This document shows positions 23,818-32,192 of a stretch of 64,000 bases of DNA, piece by piece. The notes below the pieces were generated by a model. The model saw only the letters and a list, made by a program, of their open reading frames with translations. It was not told the origin of the DNA and did no database searches. This DNA is from Streptomyces sp. NRRL S-31. Lineage in GTDB: Bacteria > Actinomycetota > Actinomycetes > Streptomycetales > Streptomycetaceae. The position numbers and the translations under genes were made by a program. Position 1 is the stretch's first letter, and each line of letters begins with the position of its first letter. Where the stretch lies: contig NZ_JOCB01000076.1 of assembly GCF_000718775.1 (NCBI RefSeq), positions 1-64,000 on the forward strand, written 5' to 3'.

Positions 23818-24914
23818 CCCGCCGCCCGTCCCCCCTGCTCCTGGACGGCGGTGCGGTGGCACTGGCCCTCCTCGACGTGGGGGCGCACTGGGACATCGCC
23901 GAACCGCTGCGGATGGCCTGCGGGCTGGGCGCGGCCCTCGCCCTGCTGCTGCGCCGGCGGCTGCCGCTGCTCACCTTCCTCGTCACCCTCCCCGCCGTCC
24001 TGCTCTCCGACGCGGTCTTCGCCTGCCTGGTCGCGCTGTACACGCTCGCCTCGCTCAGCCGCCCCCGGACCGTGCTGGCGCTGTGCTCGCTGGCGTTCGC
24101 GATCAGCGACACCACGTCCCTGCCGACGCCGCGGATCGACCTGACCCGCAGCACGACCCTGATCGCGCTCGGGTACAGCGCCGCCACGGCGGCCGCCGCC
24201 GTCTTCCTCGGGCAGCTCGTGGAGACCCGCCGGGACCTGTCGCTGCGGCTGGACGAGATCTCGGAGGCCCGCGACCACCAGCAACTGCTGACCGCCCAGG
24301 CCGCGCTCGCCAAGGAACGCGCCCAGCTCGCACGGGAGATGCACGACGTCGTCTCCCACCAGGTCAGTCTGATCGCCGTTCGGGCCGGCGCGCTCCAGGT
24401 CGGCACGCGCGACGCGGAGGCCAAGGAGGCCGCGGCGACGATCCGGCGGCTGAGCGTGCAGACTCTGGACGAACTGCGTCACATGGTCGGTGTCCTGCGT
24501 GCCTCCGGCGGCCAGCTGACGGAGCTGACCCCGCAGCCCGCCCTCACCGACATCCGGAGGCTGGCCGAAGGCTGCGGCATCGAGACCGAGTTGAGGACGG
24601 ACCTGCCCGAAGGGCTGCCGCCCGCCGTCCAGAGGGCGGTCTACCGCACGGTCCAGGAGGCGCTGACCAACACGCGCAAGCACGCCCCGGGCGCGACCGC
24701 GCACATCGATCTGAGCCACACCGACGGCTCGGTGCGCGTCAGGGTCACCAACACGGCACCGACCCAGCCGCCCCTGCCCCTGCCCGGCGCGCACCACGGT
24801 CTGATCGGCCTGCGCCAACGCGCCGAACTCCTCGGCGGCACGCTGACCGCGGGTCCGACCGGGGACGGCGGCTACGAGGTCTGCGTGGTGCTTCCGGCGG
24901 CGGACCGGAGATGA
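23814..24914 (+). CDS. Membrane sensor histidine kinase (HisKA_3 family)
   Basis: 366 residues. The N-terminal third contains about five membrane helices with very short loops (for example FLVTLPAVLLSDAVFACLVA and STTLIALGYSAATAAAAVFL), so the signal is probably sensed in or at the membrane. A short coiled-coil leads to the DHp motif REMHDVVSHQVSLIAV with the phospho-His, then the ATPase N-box QEALTNTRKHA and G-box GLIGLRQRAELLGG. It partners the response regulator just upstream (4-bp overlap). Such DesK-like kinases often respond to membrane or envelope stress; the stimulus cannot be read from the sequence. Confidence 0.93.
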   Translation: MTRRPSPLLLDGGAVALALLDVGAHWDIAEPLRMACGLGAALALLLRRRLPLLTFLVTLPAVLLSDAVFACLVALYTLASLSRPRTVLALCSLAFAISDTTSLPTPRIDLTRSTTLIALGYSAATAAAAVFLGQLVETRRDLSLRLDEISEARDHQQLLTAQAALAKERAQLAREMHDVVSHQVSLIAVRAGALQVGTRDAEAKEAAATIRRLSVQTLDELRHMVGVLRASGGQLTELTPQPALTDIRRLAEGCGIETELRTDLPEGLPPAVQRAVYRTVQEALTNTRKHAPGATAHIDLSHTDGSVRVRVTNTAPTQPPLPLPGAHHGLIGLRQRAELLGGTLTAGPTGDGGYEVCVVLPAADRR

Positions 24915-24947
24915 CCGGCCGCCGCGGGGCCGGGGTCGCTGCCCCAG

Positions 24948-24982
24948 GGGCCGAAGGGCCCGGCGGGCGGGACGAGTGGCCC
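24948..24982 (+). promoter_or_regulatory. Two tandem DevR/OsdR-type boxes
   Basis: GGGCCGAAGGGCCC (24948-24961) and GGGACGAGTGGCCC (24969-24982) are spaced 21 bp start to start, two helical turns, about 60-95 bp before the cNMP-binding gene. They match the GGGNC-N4-GNCCC pattern of DosR/DevR-family sites and of the other palindromes in this island. Confidence 0.55.
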
Positions 24983-25043
24983 GTGGTGCCGTATCCGGGC
25001 AAGGCACAGGCTGGGAGCAGACGCCTCGAAGGGAGCCGGTGCG

Positions 25044-25502
25044 ATGACCTCCGCCACCACCATGAACGCGGCACTCCCCGTCGAACACCGTGAACGGCTG
25101 ATGCGGGTCGCCCGTGAGGTGTCCTTCGACTCCGGGACCCGCCTGTTCGAGGAAGGCCGGCGCGCCGACCGCTTCTGGATCATCCGCACGGGCACGGTCG
25201 CCCTCGACCTGCACGTGCCCGGCCGGCGTCCCGCCGTCGTCCAGTCGCTCGGGCATGCCGAACTGGTCGGCTGGTCCTGGCACTACCCGCCCTACCTCTG
25301 GCACCTGGGCGCCGAGGCGATGACCCCGGTGCGGGCCTGGGAGCTGGACGCCGCGGCGGTCAGGGCCATGTGCGCCGAGGACCCGGTGTTCGGCCGCGCG
25401 ATCGCGGTCTGGGTCGGCCGGGTGGTCGCCCAGCGGCTGCACGCCTCCCGCATCAGACTGCTCGACCTCTACGCCCCGTACGGCAGCGGCAGCCTGGCCT
25501 GA
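25044..25502 (+). CDS. Cyclic-nucleotide-binding-domain protein without DNA-binding domain
   Basis: 152 residues forming one Crp/Fnr-type beta-barrel: VSFDSGTRLFEEGRRADRFW, IIRTGTVALDLHVPGRRPAV, and LGHAELVGWSW in place of the phosphate-binding cassette. It lacks the usual C-terminal winged helix, so it cannot act as a Crp-type activator on its own. Such single-domain proteins occur in actinobacterial dormancy regulons, where they may sense a nucleotide or redox state and act on a partner. It is the first gene of the stress island and carries two candidate OsdR boxes in its promoter. Confidence 0.8.
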   Translation: MTSATTMNAALPVEHRERLMRVAREVSFDSGTRLFEEGRRADRFWIIRTGTVALDLHVPGRRPAVVQSLGHAELVGWSWHYPPYLWHLGAEAMTPVRAWELDAAAVRAMCAEDPVFGRAIAVWVGRVVAQRLHASRIRLLDLYAPYGSGSLA

Positions 25503-25567
25503 TCGGACGGACGCACGGGGCCGGCACACCGGACCGGCACCCGGGACGGACACGCAAGGAGGACGGC

Positions 25568-26227
25568 ATGGACGGCACCCCCCACCGGGTGAGCGACGTG
25601 ATGACCCGCGCGGTCGTCGCGGTGGACCGCAGGACCCTGTTCAAGGACATCGTCGAGCGCATGGACCGGTGGAAGGTCAGCGCGCTCCCCGTACTGGAGG
25701 GCGACGGCCGGGTGGTCGGGGTGGTGTCCGAGGCCGACCTGCTGCCCAAGGAGGAGTTCCGGGACGACGATCCGGACCGGCTCACCCAGCTGCGGCGGCT
25801 GCCCGACCTGGCGAAGGCGGGGGCCGTGTGCGCGGAGGAGCTGATGAGCACCCCGGCCGTCACCGTGCACGCCGACGCCACGCTCGCCGAGGCGGCACGC
25901 GCCATGGCGCTGCGCCACGTCAAACGGCTTCCCGTGGTGAACGCCGAGGGCCTGCTCGAAGGTGTCGTCAGCCGTGGCGACCTGCTCAAGGTGTTCCTGC
26001 GCCCGGACAACGACCTCGCGGACGAGATCCGCCGCGTCGTGATCGACCCCCTGTTCCCGGACCCCGTCGAGCCCGTGCACATCATGGTCACCGACGGCGT
26101 CGCGACGCTGACCGGCCGCGTCCGGGCCGGGGACGCCGACCGCATTCCGCTCGCTCTCCGGCTCGCGGGGGGCGTCGAAGGCGTGGTGGGCGTGGACTGC
26201 CGCGTCACCACGGCCGACGTCGACTAG
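25568..26227 (+). CDS. CBS-pair protein with BON domain
   Basis: 219 residues. There are two CBS motifs (about 8-60 with VSALPVLEGDGRVVGVVSEA, and 90-145 with VKRLPVVNAEGLLEGVVSRG) that together form a Bateman module for binding adenosyl nucleotides such as AMP/ATP. A BON domain (about 152-216, VTDGVATLTGRVRAGD) ends the protein. The family is typical of actinobacterial dormancy regulons and is thought to sense energy state. A close paralogue is at 28802-29455. It lies 65 bp after the cNMP-domain gene with AAGGAGGAC before the start. Confidence 0.9.
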   Translation: MDGTPHRVSDVMTRAVVAVDRRTLFKDIVERMDRWKVSALPVLEGDGRVVGVVSEADLLPKEEFRDDDPDRLTQLRRLPDLAKAGAVCAEELMSTPAVTVHADATLAEAARAMALRHVKRLPVVNAEGLLEGVVSRGDLLKVFLRPDNDLADEIRRVVIDPLFPDPVEPVHIMVTDGVATLTGRVRAGDADRIPLALRLAGGVEGVVGVDCRVTTADVD

Positions 26228-26368
26228 CCGGAGCGGTCGCGGGACCAGCGGGAGGACCAGCCGCGGGAGGACCAGCCGGGGGTGCCGGCGACGGCGGCCC
26301 GGAAGTCCGCCCCGCCGTACCGAGCCGCACCGGGTCGCGACGGGCCGTGCCGGGTCGCACCGACCGGC

Positions 26369-27058
26369 TCACACGGCGATCCGGCGCCCGGTGATGGTGA
26401 ACGGGTCGATGCGCACCCACGCGGTCCGGGAGCCCCCCGCCCAGGGCGTGCTGTACGCCCGTTCGGTGAGCCGGCGGCGTTCCTGCCGGTCGACGACGGC
26501 GTGCGCGGGGCCGCGGACCAGCACGCTCCAGCCCTGGCTGAACGCCTCGTCGATGCGGTCGACCTCGAAGGCCACCTGGTGGCCGGCCGCCAGGGACGGA
26601 AGGGCACCGTGCGCGGTCCGGAAGACGATCGCGCCGTCCAGGACCGTGTAGTTGACGGGCAGGATCACCGGCCCGGAGGCCGTCGGCACCGCGAGCCGCC
26701 CCACCCCGTGCGTCCCCAGCAGAGCGCGGCACTCGTCGGGGCGCAGCCGGGTGAACTCCGGTGCGCGCCCGGCCCGTCCGATGCCGGGTGGCAGGTCGAG
26801 GGTGCCGCCGGTGAGTTCGGCGACGCTGGTCTCCAGCGCGTCGGCCAGCCGCGTCAGCGCGCCGGTGCCCGGCATGGGATGGGGCTGCTCCTCCAGGTAC
26901 CTGACGTAGGTGGCCGCCATCCCGGCGCGGGAGGCCGTCTCCTGCCAGGTCAGGCCGAGTTCCGTCCGCCGGGCCGCGAGCCGGCGGCCCAGATCGCCCG
27001 CCGGCGCCCTGGCCACCGTGTCGGCCCTCGTCTGTTCTCTCATGTCCGGCATGGTCAC
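26369..27058 (-). CDS. XRE-type HTH fused to a PNPOx-like (pyridoxamine oxidase-fold) domain
   Basis: 229 residues. Residues about 24-85 form a helix-turn-helix of the XRE type (LGRRLAARRTELGLTWQETA, AGMAATYVRYLEEQP). The C-terminal part is a split-barrel flavin-type domain (LLGTHGVGRLAVPTASGPVI, LPVNYTVLDGAIVFRTAHGA, VAFEVDRIDEAFSQGWSVLV). The barrel is a paralogue of the stand-alone proteins at 34262-34720 and 38108-38548. The fusion suggests a regulator controlled by F420, FMN, heme or another ligand bound to the barrel. The start may be GTG 27058 or ATG 27052. It is 19 bp downstream of the alcohol dehydrogenase gene, probably the same transcript. Confidence 0.85.
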   Translation of the reverse strand: MTMPDMREQTRADTVARAPAGDLGRRLAARRTELGLTWQETASRAGMAATYVRYLEEQPHPMPGTGALTRLADALETSVAELTGGTLDLPPGIGRAGRAPEFTRLRPDECRALLGTHGVGRLAVPTASGPVILPVNYTVLDGAIVFRTAHGALPSLAAGHQVAFEVDRIDEAFSQGWSVLVRGPAHAVVDRQERRRLTERAYSTPWAGGSRTAWVRIDPFTITGRRIAV

Positions 27059-27077
27059 TCACGCCTCTCTCGTCAGG

Positions 27078-28148
27078 TCAGGCCGCCGGAACGGCCACTT
27101 CCGCGTGCTGCCCGCCACCGAGCACCACCTTGAGCGCGCCGGTCTCGGCGGCCTTGGCGAACACCTCGTACGCCTCCTCCATGCGTTCCAACGGGAAGGT
27201 GTGCGTGACGAGTTGACCGGACGGCAGCCGGCCGGCGGCCGCCATGCGCAGCAGGGCCGGGGTGGAGCAGGTGTCCACCAGCCCCGTGGTGATGGTGACG
27301 TCCTTGCTCCACAGTTCCTCGAGGTGCAGTACGGCGGGCCCGCCGTGCACGCCGATGTTGGCCACGTGCCCGCCGGGGCGGACGATCCTGGTGCACAGTT
27401 CGAAGCTCTCGGGAGCGCCGACCGCCTCCACGACGACGTCCGCGCCGAGTCCGTCGGTCAGGTCGGCGACCAGTGCGTCCGGGGTCTCGCGCCCGTCGGC
27501 CACCGCGTCGGCGCCGAGCCGGCGGGCCGCCTCCAGCCGGGCCGGGGCCAGATCGACGGCGATGATCCGCTCGGGCGAGAGCAGGCGGGCCGTGGCCACC
27601 ACGGCCAGGCCGACGGGGCCGGCGCCGACGACGGCGACGGTGTCCCCGGGCCGTACCCGCCCGTTCAGCACGCCCACCTCGTAGGCGGTCGGGAAGATGT
27701 CCGCGAACAGGACGGCGTCCTCGCCGCTCAGCGCGGCGGGCAGCGGATGCGCGGACAGGTCGGCGTGCGGCACGCGGACGTACTCGGCCTGGGTGCCGTC
27801 GATCAGCCGGCCGAGGATCCAGCCCCCGCCGCCCCGGCACTGGCCGTACCGGCGCTCCCGGCAGAAGCGGCACCGGCCGCAGGAGGTGATGCAGGAGATC
27901 AGCACCCGGTCACCGGGGCGTACGGTGCGGACGTCGCTGCCGGCTTCGACGACCTCCCCGACGGCTTCATGGCCGAGGACGGTGCCGGGGCCGACCTCGG
28001 GCACGTCTCCGCTGAGGATGTGCAGGTCGGTCCCGCAGACGGTCACGGTGCCGACCCGCACGATCACGTCGTCGGGGTCCTTGACGGCCGGGTCGGGGAC
28101 GTCCTGCCAGGACGCCCGCCCGGGACCGTGGAAGACAAGGCCCTTCAT
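27078..28148 (-). CDS. Zinc-dependent alcohol dehydrogenase (MDR family)
   Basis: 356 residues from ATG 28148. An alternative GTG at 28175 is possible, but GAAGGGGG suits the ATG. Catalytic zinc ligands are Cys in VTVCGTD and the GHE in VLGHEAVGEV. The structural-zinc cysteines follow in SCGRCRFCRERRYGQC. The Rossmann motif GAGPVGLAVVA binds NAD(P). It oxidises or reduces an alcohol/aldehyde in the cytoplasm; the substrate is not evident. MDR dehydrogenases of this type belong to the redox-stress regulon of Streptomyces. A perfect OsdR-type box lies 214 bp upstream, in the region shared with the divergent STAS gene. Confidence 0.92.
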   Translation of the reverse strand: MKGLVFHGPGRASWQDVPDPAVKDPDDVIVRVGTVTVCGTDLHILSGDVPEVGPGTVLGHEAVGEVVEAGSDVRTVRPGDRVLISCITSCGRCRFCRERRYGQCRGGGGWILGRLIDGTQAEYVRVPHADLSAHPLPAALSGEDAVLFADIFPTAYEVGVLNGRVRPGDTVAVVGAGPVGLAVVATARLLSPERIIAVDLAPARLEAARRLGADAVADGRETPDALVADLTDGLGADVVVEAVGAPESFELCTRIVRPGGHVANIGVHGGPAVLHLEELWSKDVTITTGLVDTCSTPALLRMAAAGRLPSGQLVTHTFPLERMEEAYEVFAKAAETGALKVVLGGGQHAEVAVPAA

Positions 28149-28361
28149 GGCGGTGCGCACCCCCTTCGGTGTCACGGGACGCGGTTCCGGCGTTCACGAC
28201 GGGGGCGTGGCCGGAGTCCGGCGGGGTGCCGGAGGTGCCCCGCATGTTCAGCCTGCACGGCCGGACGCCATCGCGCTTGGGCCGTCCGGTCCTGCCTGCG
28301 AGCCGCTCGGCGCCCACCGGCGGCGCGGTCGCGTCCCCGGGTCCGTGCGGCCTCGTCCGGT

Positions 28362-28375
28362 GGGCCGATCGGCCC
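28362..28375. promoter_or_regulatory. DevR/OsdR-type box
   Basis: GGGCCGATCGGCCC is a perfect 14-bp palindrome in the intergenic region between the alcohol dehydrogenase (leftward) and the STAS gene (rightward, start 28411). The same 14 bases occur in the promoters at 34213-34226 and 35521-35534. Confidence 0.65.
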
Positions 28376-28410
28376 TACCGTCCGTGCGCGGCATCCGCTT
28401 CGCTCGTTCC

Positions 28411-28785
28411 ATGTCCGAGAACCAGACGCGGGCGCCCCTGGTCCCCGCCGACCGCATGTCGCGGGCGACCCTGGTGCCCGCCGACCGCTCGGGGGACGGC
28501 GCGACCGTCGTGGCCCTGCGCGGGGAGATCGATCTGCTGGCCGCGATGGCGCTGGCGGAACGGCTGGACACGCTCACCGCCGCCCCGAGGCCCGATCTGG
28601 TGCTCGACCTGCGGCCGGTCACGTTCATCGACTGCGCCGGGCTCGGCATCCTGTGCCGGGTGCGCAACCGGGCCCTCGCCCGGCAGGGCCGGCTGCGGCT
28701 GGTCACCGAGAGCACCCGGTTCCGGCGGCTGCTGCGCGTCACCGGGCTCTCGGAGGTCTTCGAGGTGCAGCCCCGGCTCCCCTAG
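28411..28785 (+). CDS. STAS-domain (anti-anti-sigma-type) protein
   Basis: 124 residues from ATG 28411 with no clear ribosome binding site. An N-terminal duplicated tract (LVPADR twice) leads to a STAS domain: VVALRGEIDLLAAMALAERL, then LVLDLRPVTFIDCAGLGILC. In SpoIIAA-type antagonists the second Ser of the DSSG loop is phosphorylated by the anti-sigma kinase; here the loop reads DCAG, so this control seems missing. The protein might bind its anti-sigma partner constitutively or have another role. It lies 36 bp after a perfect OsdR-type box and 16 bp before a CBS-BON gene. Confidence 0.8.
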   Translation: MSENQTRAPLVPADRMSRATLVPADRSGDGATVVALRGEIDLLAAMALAERLDTLTAAPRPDLVLDLRPVTFIDCAGLGILCRVRNRALARQGRLRLVTESTRFRRLLRVTGLSEVFEVQPRLP

Positions 28786-28801
28786 TCGTCACGGAGGCAC
28801 C

Positions 28802-29455
28802 ATGTACGGCAGCACCTACATCGTCGGCGATGCCATGACCCAGACGGTCGCCGCCGTGGGCCGGCGGGCCCCGTTCAAGGAGATCGTGCGGCTGATGCAG
28901 GAGTGGCAGGTCAGTGCGCTGCCCGTCACGGAGGGCGAGGACCGGGTGGTCGGCGTGGTCTCCGAGGCCGACCTGCTGCCCACGGAGGCGCTCCGGGACG
29001 ATCAGCCGGACGGCCGCGCCCGCCGCGAGCCCGCCGCCCCGGCCACGGCGGGCGCTCTCACCGCGGAGGACCTGATGTCCGCTCCCGCGATCACCGTGCC
29101 CGCCGACGCCACCCTGGCCCAGGCCGCGCGCATCATGGCCCGGGCCGGCGTCAAGCGGCTGCCCGTGGTCGACGGGCACGGGCGGCTGGCGGGCATCGTC
29201 AGCCGCTCGGACCTGCTCAAGGTGTTCCTCCGCGCCGACGAGGACATCGCCGAGGAGGTCCGGCGCGATGTCGTCTCGACCCTCCTGCCGCCACCGGCCT
29301 CGATCCTCCGGGTGGAGGTGAGTGACGGGGTCGTGACGCTCACCGGCCGGCTCCGCGACACCGCGCTGGTCCCCGTGGCCGCGCGACTGGTGCGGGCCGT
29401 GGAGGGCGTGGTCGACGTGGCGTTCGATCTCGCACCCGTCCGACCGCGCGCCTGA
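28802..29455 (+). CDS. CBS-pair protein with BON domain, second copy
   Basis: 217 residues, ATG with GGAGG. It has the same layout as the product of 25568-26227: CBS motifs around VSALPVTEGEDRVVGVVSEA and VKRLPVVDGHGRLAGIVSRS, and a C-terminal BON domain (VSDGVVTLTGRLRDTALVPV). Strong similarity over the whole length shows that the two arose by duplication within the island. It probably binds adenine nucleotides and reports energy state. It follows the STAS gene closely and should share its promoter with the OsdR-type box. Confidence 0.9.
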   Translation: MYGSTYIVGDAMTQTVAAVGRRAPFKEIVRLMQEWQVSALPVTEGEDRVVGVVSEADLLPTEALRDDQPDGRARREPAAPATAGALTAEDLMSAPAITVPADATLAQAARIMARAGVKRLPVVDGHGRLAGIVSRSDLLKVFLRADEDIAEEVRRDVVSTLLPPPASILRVEVSDGVVTLTGRLRDTALVPVAARLVRAVEGVVDVAFDLAPVRPRA

Positions 29456-29470
29456 CGCGCCGCACTCCTG

Positions 29471-29534
29471 ACCCGCCGTACACACGAGCCGCCGTACGCA
29501 CGAGCCGCCGTACGCACTTACCGCCATACGCCGA
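29471..29534. repeat. 16-bp tandem repeat (4 imperfect copies)
   Basis: Four 16-bp units around CCGCCGTACGCACGAG lie between the CBS-BON gene and the universal stress gene. The middle two copies are nearly identical and the outer ones diverged. No function is apparent. Confidence 0.7.
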
Positions 29535-29610
29535 TGGCTCCCCGGCTGGCACAGTGGCGTCGGCCCGGGCAGCGTGGACAGTACGGCAACGAGTGGCGGT
29601 GAGGTGGTCC

Positions 29611-30060
29611 ATGCAATCCCCTGAACCGAAGACCCGCGTGGTCGTGGGTGTCGACGGCTCCCCGTCGTCGCACGCGGCGCTGCGCTGGGCGACGCGGTAC
29701 GCGGATCTCGTCGGCGCGTTCGTGGAGGCCGTGTACGCCTGGGACACGCCGTCGGCGACCGGCTGGGCCGGGCCCGCGATCGATCCCGAGTTCGACCTGG
29801 AGCAGGCGAGGGAGCGGTTCTCGACGGAACTGCGCGCCGTCTTCCCGGACGAGCGGCCCGTCGGGTTCCGGGAGTACCTGGTGGAGGGCGACCCGTCGGA
29901 GGTGTTGATCGCCGCCTCGGAGGGGGCGGAACTCCTCGTCGTGGGCCGCCGTGGGCGGGGCGGCTTCGCCCGGGTGATCCTGGGGTCCGTGAGCCAGCGT
30001 TGCGCCCAGCACGCGGCCTGCCCGGTCGTCGTGGTCCGGCACGACAGCCAGGTGCGCTGA
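29611..30060 (+). CDS. Universal stress protein, single domain
   Basis: 149 residues starting at ATG 29611 (GAGG upstream). It has the UspA fold with beta-strand 1 VVVGVDGSPSS and the nucleotide loop VVGRRGRGGFARVILGSVS, which keeps the G-x2-G-x9-G-S ATP-binding pattern. It is likely an ATP-binding cytoplasmic stress protein made under hypoxia or stationary phase. Two tandem-domain relatives follow on the other strand. A UUCG-loop terminator separates it from the converging gene. Confidence 0.92.
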   Translation: MQSPEPKTRVVVGVDGSPSSHAALRWATRYADLVGAFVEAVYAWDTPSATGWAGPAIDPEFDLEQARERFSTELRAVFPDERPVGFREYLVEGDPSEVLIAASEGAELLVVGRRGRGGFARVILGSVSQRCAQHAACPVVVVRHDSQVR

Positions 30061-30077
30061 TCCCGGTTCGCCGGTCC

Positions 30078-30095
30078 CCTTCCCTTCGGGGAGGG
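30078..30095. terminator. Short terminator hairpin with TTCG loop
   Basis: A seven-base-pair stem (CCTTCCC against GGGAGGG with one G-T pair) encloses a TTCG tetraloop between two converging universal stress genes. It abuts the stop codon of the leftward one. Confidence 0.6.
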
Positions 30096-30974
30096 TCACC
30101 GTCGCGGGACGACGGCCACCGGGCAGTGGGCGTGGTGCAGCAGCGTGTGGGCCACCCGGCCGAGCTGGAGCCCGAAGGGGCCGTTCCGGCGGCGGGGGGA
30201 TCCGACGACGACGAGGTCGGCGGCGGCCGTGAGGTGCAGGAGGACCTTGCGGGCCGGGCCCTCCGGTGTCGTGGGACGCACCCGTACCCCCGGATGGGCG
30301 GCGGTCGCGTCGCGCAACAGCGTGTCGAGCAGGGCGGCCGCCTCCTCCTCGGGGTGGTGCGTGGCGTCCCCGGCGAGCAGGGCCCGGCCGGCGTACACGT
30401 GGGCGGGGCGATGCCAGGCCCGGGCGACGTCCAGGACGCAGCCGCGTGCCCGCGCCTCCTCGAAGGCGAACCGCACGGCGTCGGTGCCGGTGGCGGGTTC
30501 TCCGGCACCGAGCAGGACGCGCCCGTGGGTGCCGGCCACACCGGCCGGGTCCCCGCGGACGACGACGACCGGGCAGCGGGCCCGGGCGGCCACGGTCAGC
30601 CCGACCGAACCGAGCAGCATCCCCTTGATCCCGCCCCGGCCGCGTACGCCGGTCACCACCGCGAAGGCTTCGTCGCCCTCATGGAGGAGGGCGTCCACCG
30701 CCTCCCGCGGAAGGACGTCGGTGGTCGTCCTGACGTCCGGACCGCGCAGGTGGGCCCGTCGCGCCGCCGAGGCGACGATGTCCTCGGCCATCGTCTGCTC
30801 GGCGGGGATCTCGGGACTGCCCGCCGGAAAGGCCCCTTCGTAACGCTCCCAGAGGGAGGCGTACACCAGCCGGAGCGGCAGACCGCGGCGGGCCGCCTCG
30901 TCCACCGCCCAGTCGACGGCCGTGAGGCTGGGCTCCGACCCGTCCACGCCCACGACCAGGGGTAGTGCCGTCAT
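30096..30974 (-). CDS. Universal stress protein, tandem domains
   Basis: 292 residues with two UspA domains. The first (about 1-145) begins LVVGVDGSEPSLTAVDWAVD and has the loop VTGVRGRGGIKGMLLGSVG. The second (about 152-292) has LLGAGEPATGTDAV and VVGSPRRRNGPFGLQLGRV; its loop is altered from the G-x2-G consensus, so ATP binding is likelier in domain 1. The start ATG 30974 follows GGCGG. It is downstream of a paralogue in the same direction (136 bp gap). Confidence 0.9.
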   Translation of the reverse strand: MTALPLVVGVDGSEPSLTAVDWAVDEAARRGLPLRLVYASLWERYEGAFPAGSPEIPAEQTMAEDIVASAARRAHLRGPDVRTTTDVLPREAVDALLHEGDEAFAVVTGVRGRGGIKGMLLGSVGLTVAARARCPVVVVRGDPAGVAGTHGRVLLGAGEPATGTDAVRFAFEEARARGCVLDVARAWHRPAHVYAGRALLAGDATHHPEEEAAALLDTLLRDATAAHPGVRVRPTTPEGPARKVLLHLTAAADLVVVGSPRRRNGPFGLQLGRVAHTLLHHAHCPVAVVPRR

Positions 30975-31110
30975 CGGTGCACCGCCTTTCACGGGGCCGC
31001 CCGCGGGCGGCGCTGGGCTTCCCTGCCACCGTGACACGCCCGGACGGCGGACACGAACGGACCCGTGCCCCCTGTCCTGCGTCCTGCGTCTTCTGTGTCC
31101 TCTGTTCCGT

Positions 31111-32016
31111 TCAGTCGTGCGGGACGACGGCGACGGGCGCCGTGGCGTGATGCAGGACGGCATGCGCCACCGGCCCGATGCGCGCCCCGAACGGTGCGGG
31201 GCGCCGCCGGCGGCCGACGACGACCAGGGACGCCTCGCGTGCGGCGTCGATCAGCCGCTCCGCCGCGCTGCCCGCCCCGCACTCCTCGACGACCTCGACG
31301 CCGGGGTACGTCCGCCGCCAGGGGAGCAGCGACTCGGCCAGCGCGGCCTGCTCCTGCTTCGCGAACCGGTCGCCGATGGACGGGTCGTAGGCGAGCCCGT
31401 AGACGTAGTACGGCGGCAGGGCGTAGGCGTGCACGGCCCGTACGGCGGTCCCGCGGTGGGCGGCCTCCTCGAAGGCGAAGGCGAACAGCGTGTCGTCCGG
31501 GGCGGTGACGTCCACCCCGAGGACGACGGGACGGTAGGCCGTCGCGGCGGACGGGATGCCGGTGGCATCCGTCTCGTGCTCGTCGGCGGCCTGTTCCCCG
31601 GCCCGGACGAGCACCACGGGCCGCTCGGCGTGGGCGGCGACCGCCAGCCCGACGGAGCCGACCAGGAAACCGGCGACACCGCTCAGCCCGCGGGAGCCCA
31701 GTACCGTCAGCGCGCTCTCGCCGGCCGCCGCGGTGAGCACCTCGCCGGGGTCGCCCTCAGGCTGCTCCACGGCGACCTCCAGCCCGGGGTGGCGCAGCCG
31801 CAGGCCCTCGGCCATCTCGCCGGGGACGCCCCCGGCCGGGTCCGGGCGCGGTTCCACGACCGGCAGCGGGGCCTGGGCGAGGGGGACCGGCACCGGCTCC
31901 CACACGTGCACCAGCCGCAGGGCCAGCCCGCGGGACCGCGCCTCACGGGCCGCCCACTCGGCGGCGGCCCTGCTCTCCGGGGAGCCGTCGAGACCCACGG
32001 TGACGCTGCGGGACAT
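31111..32016 (-). CDS. Universal stress protein, tandem domains
   Basis: 301 residues, ATG 32016 with AGGAGGTG at eight bases. Domain 1 starts SVTVGLDGSPESRAAAEWAA and carries VLGSRGLSGVAGFLVGSVG, an intact ATP-loop pattern. Domain 2 starts PVVLGVDVTAPDDTLFAFAF and ends VVVGRRRRPAPFGARIGPVA, a looser loop. It is a paralogue of the 30096-30974 product. An OsdR-type palindrome lies about 85 bp before the start, in line with induction under oxygen limitation or redox stress. Confidence 0.92.
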   Translation of the reverse strand: MSRSVTVGLDGSPESRAAAEWAAREARSRGLALRLVHVWEPVPVPLAQAPLPVVEPRPDPAGGVPGEMAEGLRLRHPGLEVAVEQPEGDPGEVLTAAAGESALTVLGSRGLSGVAGFLVGSVGLAVAAHAERPVVLVRAGEQAADEHETDATGIPSAATAYRPVVLGVDVTAPDDTLFAFAFEEAAHRGTAVRAVHAYALPPYYVYGLAYDPSIGDRFAKQEQAALAESLLPWRRTYPGVEVVEECGAGSAAERLIDAAREASLVVVGRRRRPAPFGARIGPVAHAVLHHATAPVAVVPHD

Positions 32017-32098
32017 GGTGTCCACCTCCTGGTGTCGGGATCACCACCAGCTTCCCGGCCGGCCCCGGCGGGCGGCAGGGCCCCGAGGTCCCCGCGCG

Positions 32099-32112
32099 GG
32101 GCCGACCGGCCC
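32099..32112 (-). promoter_or_regulatory. DevR/OsdR-type box upstream of a universal stress gene
   Basis: GGGCCGACCGGCCC matches the island palindrome with one change. A second G/C-rich GGGAC-type half-site follows a few bases later (from about 32117). It lies 83 bp before the universal stress gene that starts at 32016. Confidence 0.5.
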
Positions 32113-32192
32113 TGGTGGGACCGGGCGGGCCGACAAGAGCCGCGAAGGACACCGGGCGCCAAGCCGGCATGGCCCCGTTCGACACCGGGCGG

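Noticed and set aside
25044..25502. Crp/Fnr transcription factor
   Set aside because: The protein has only the cNMP-binding barrel and no C-terminal winged helix.
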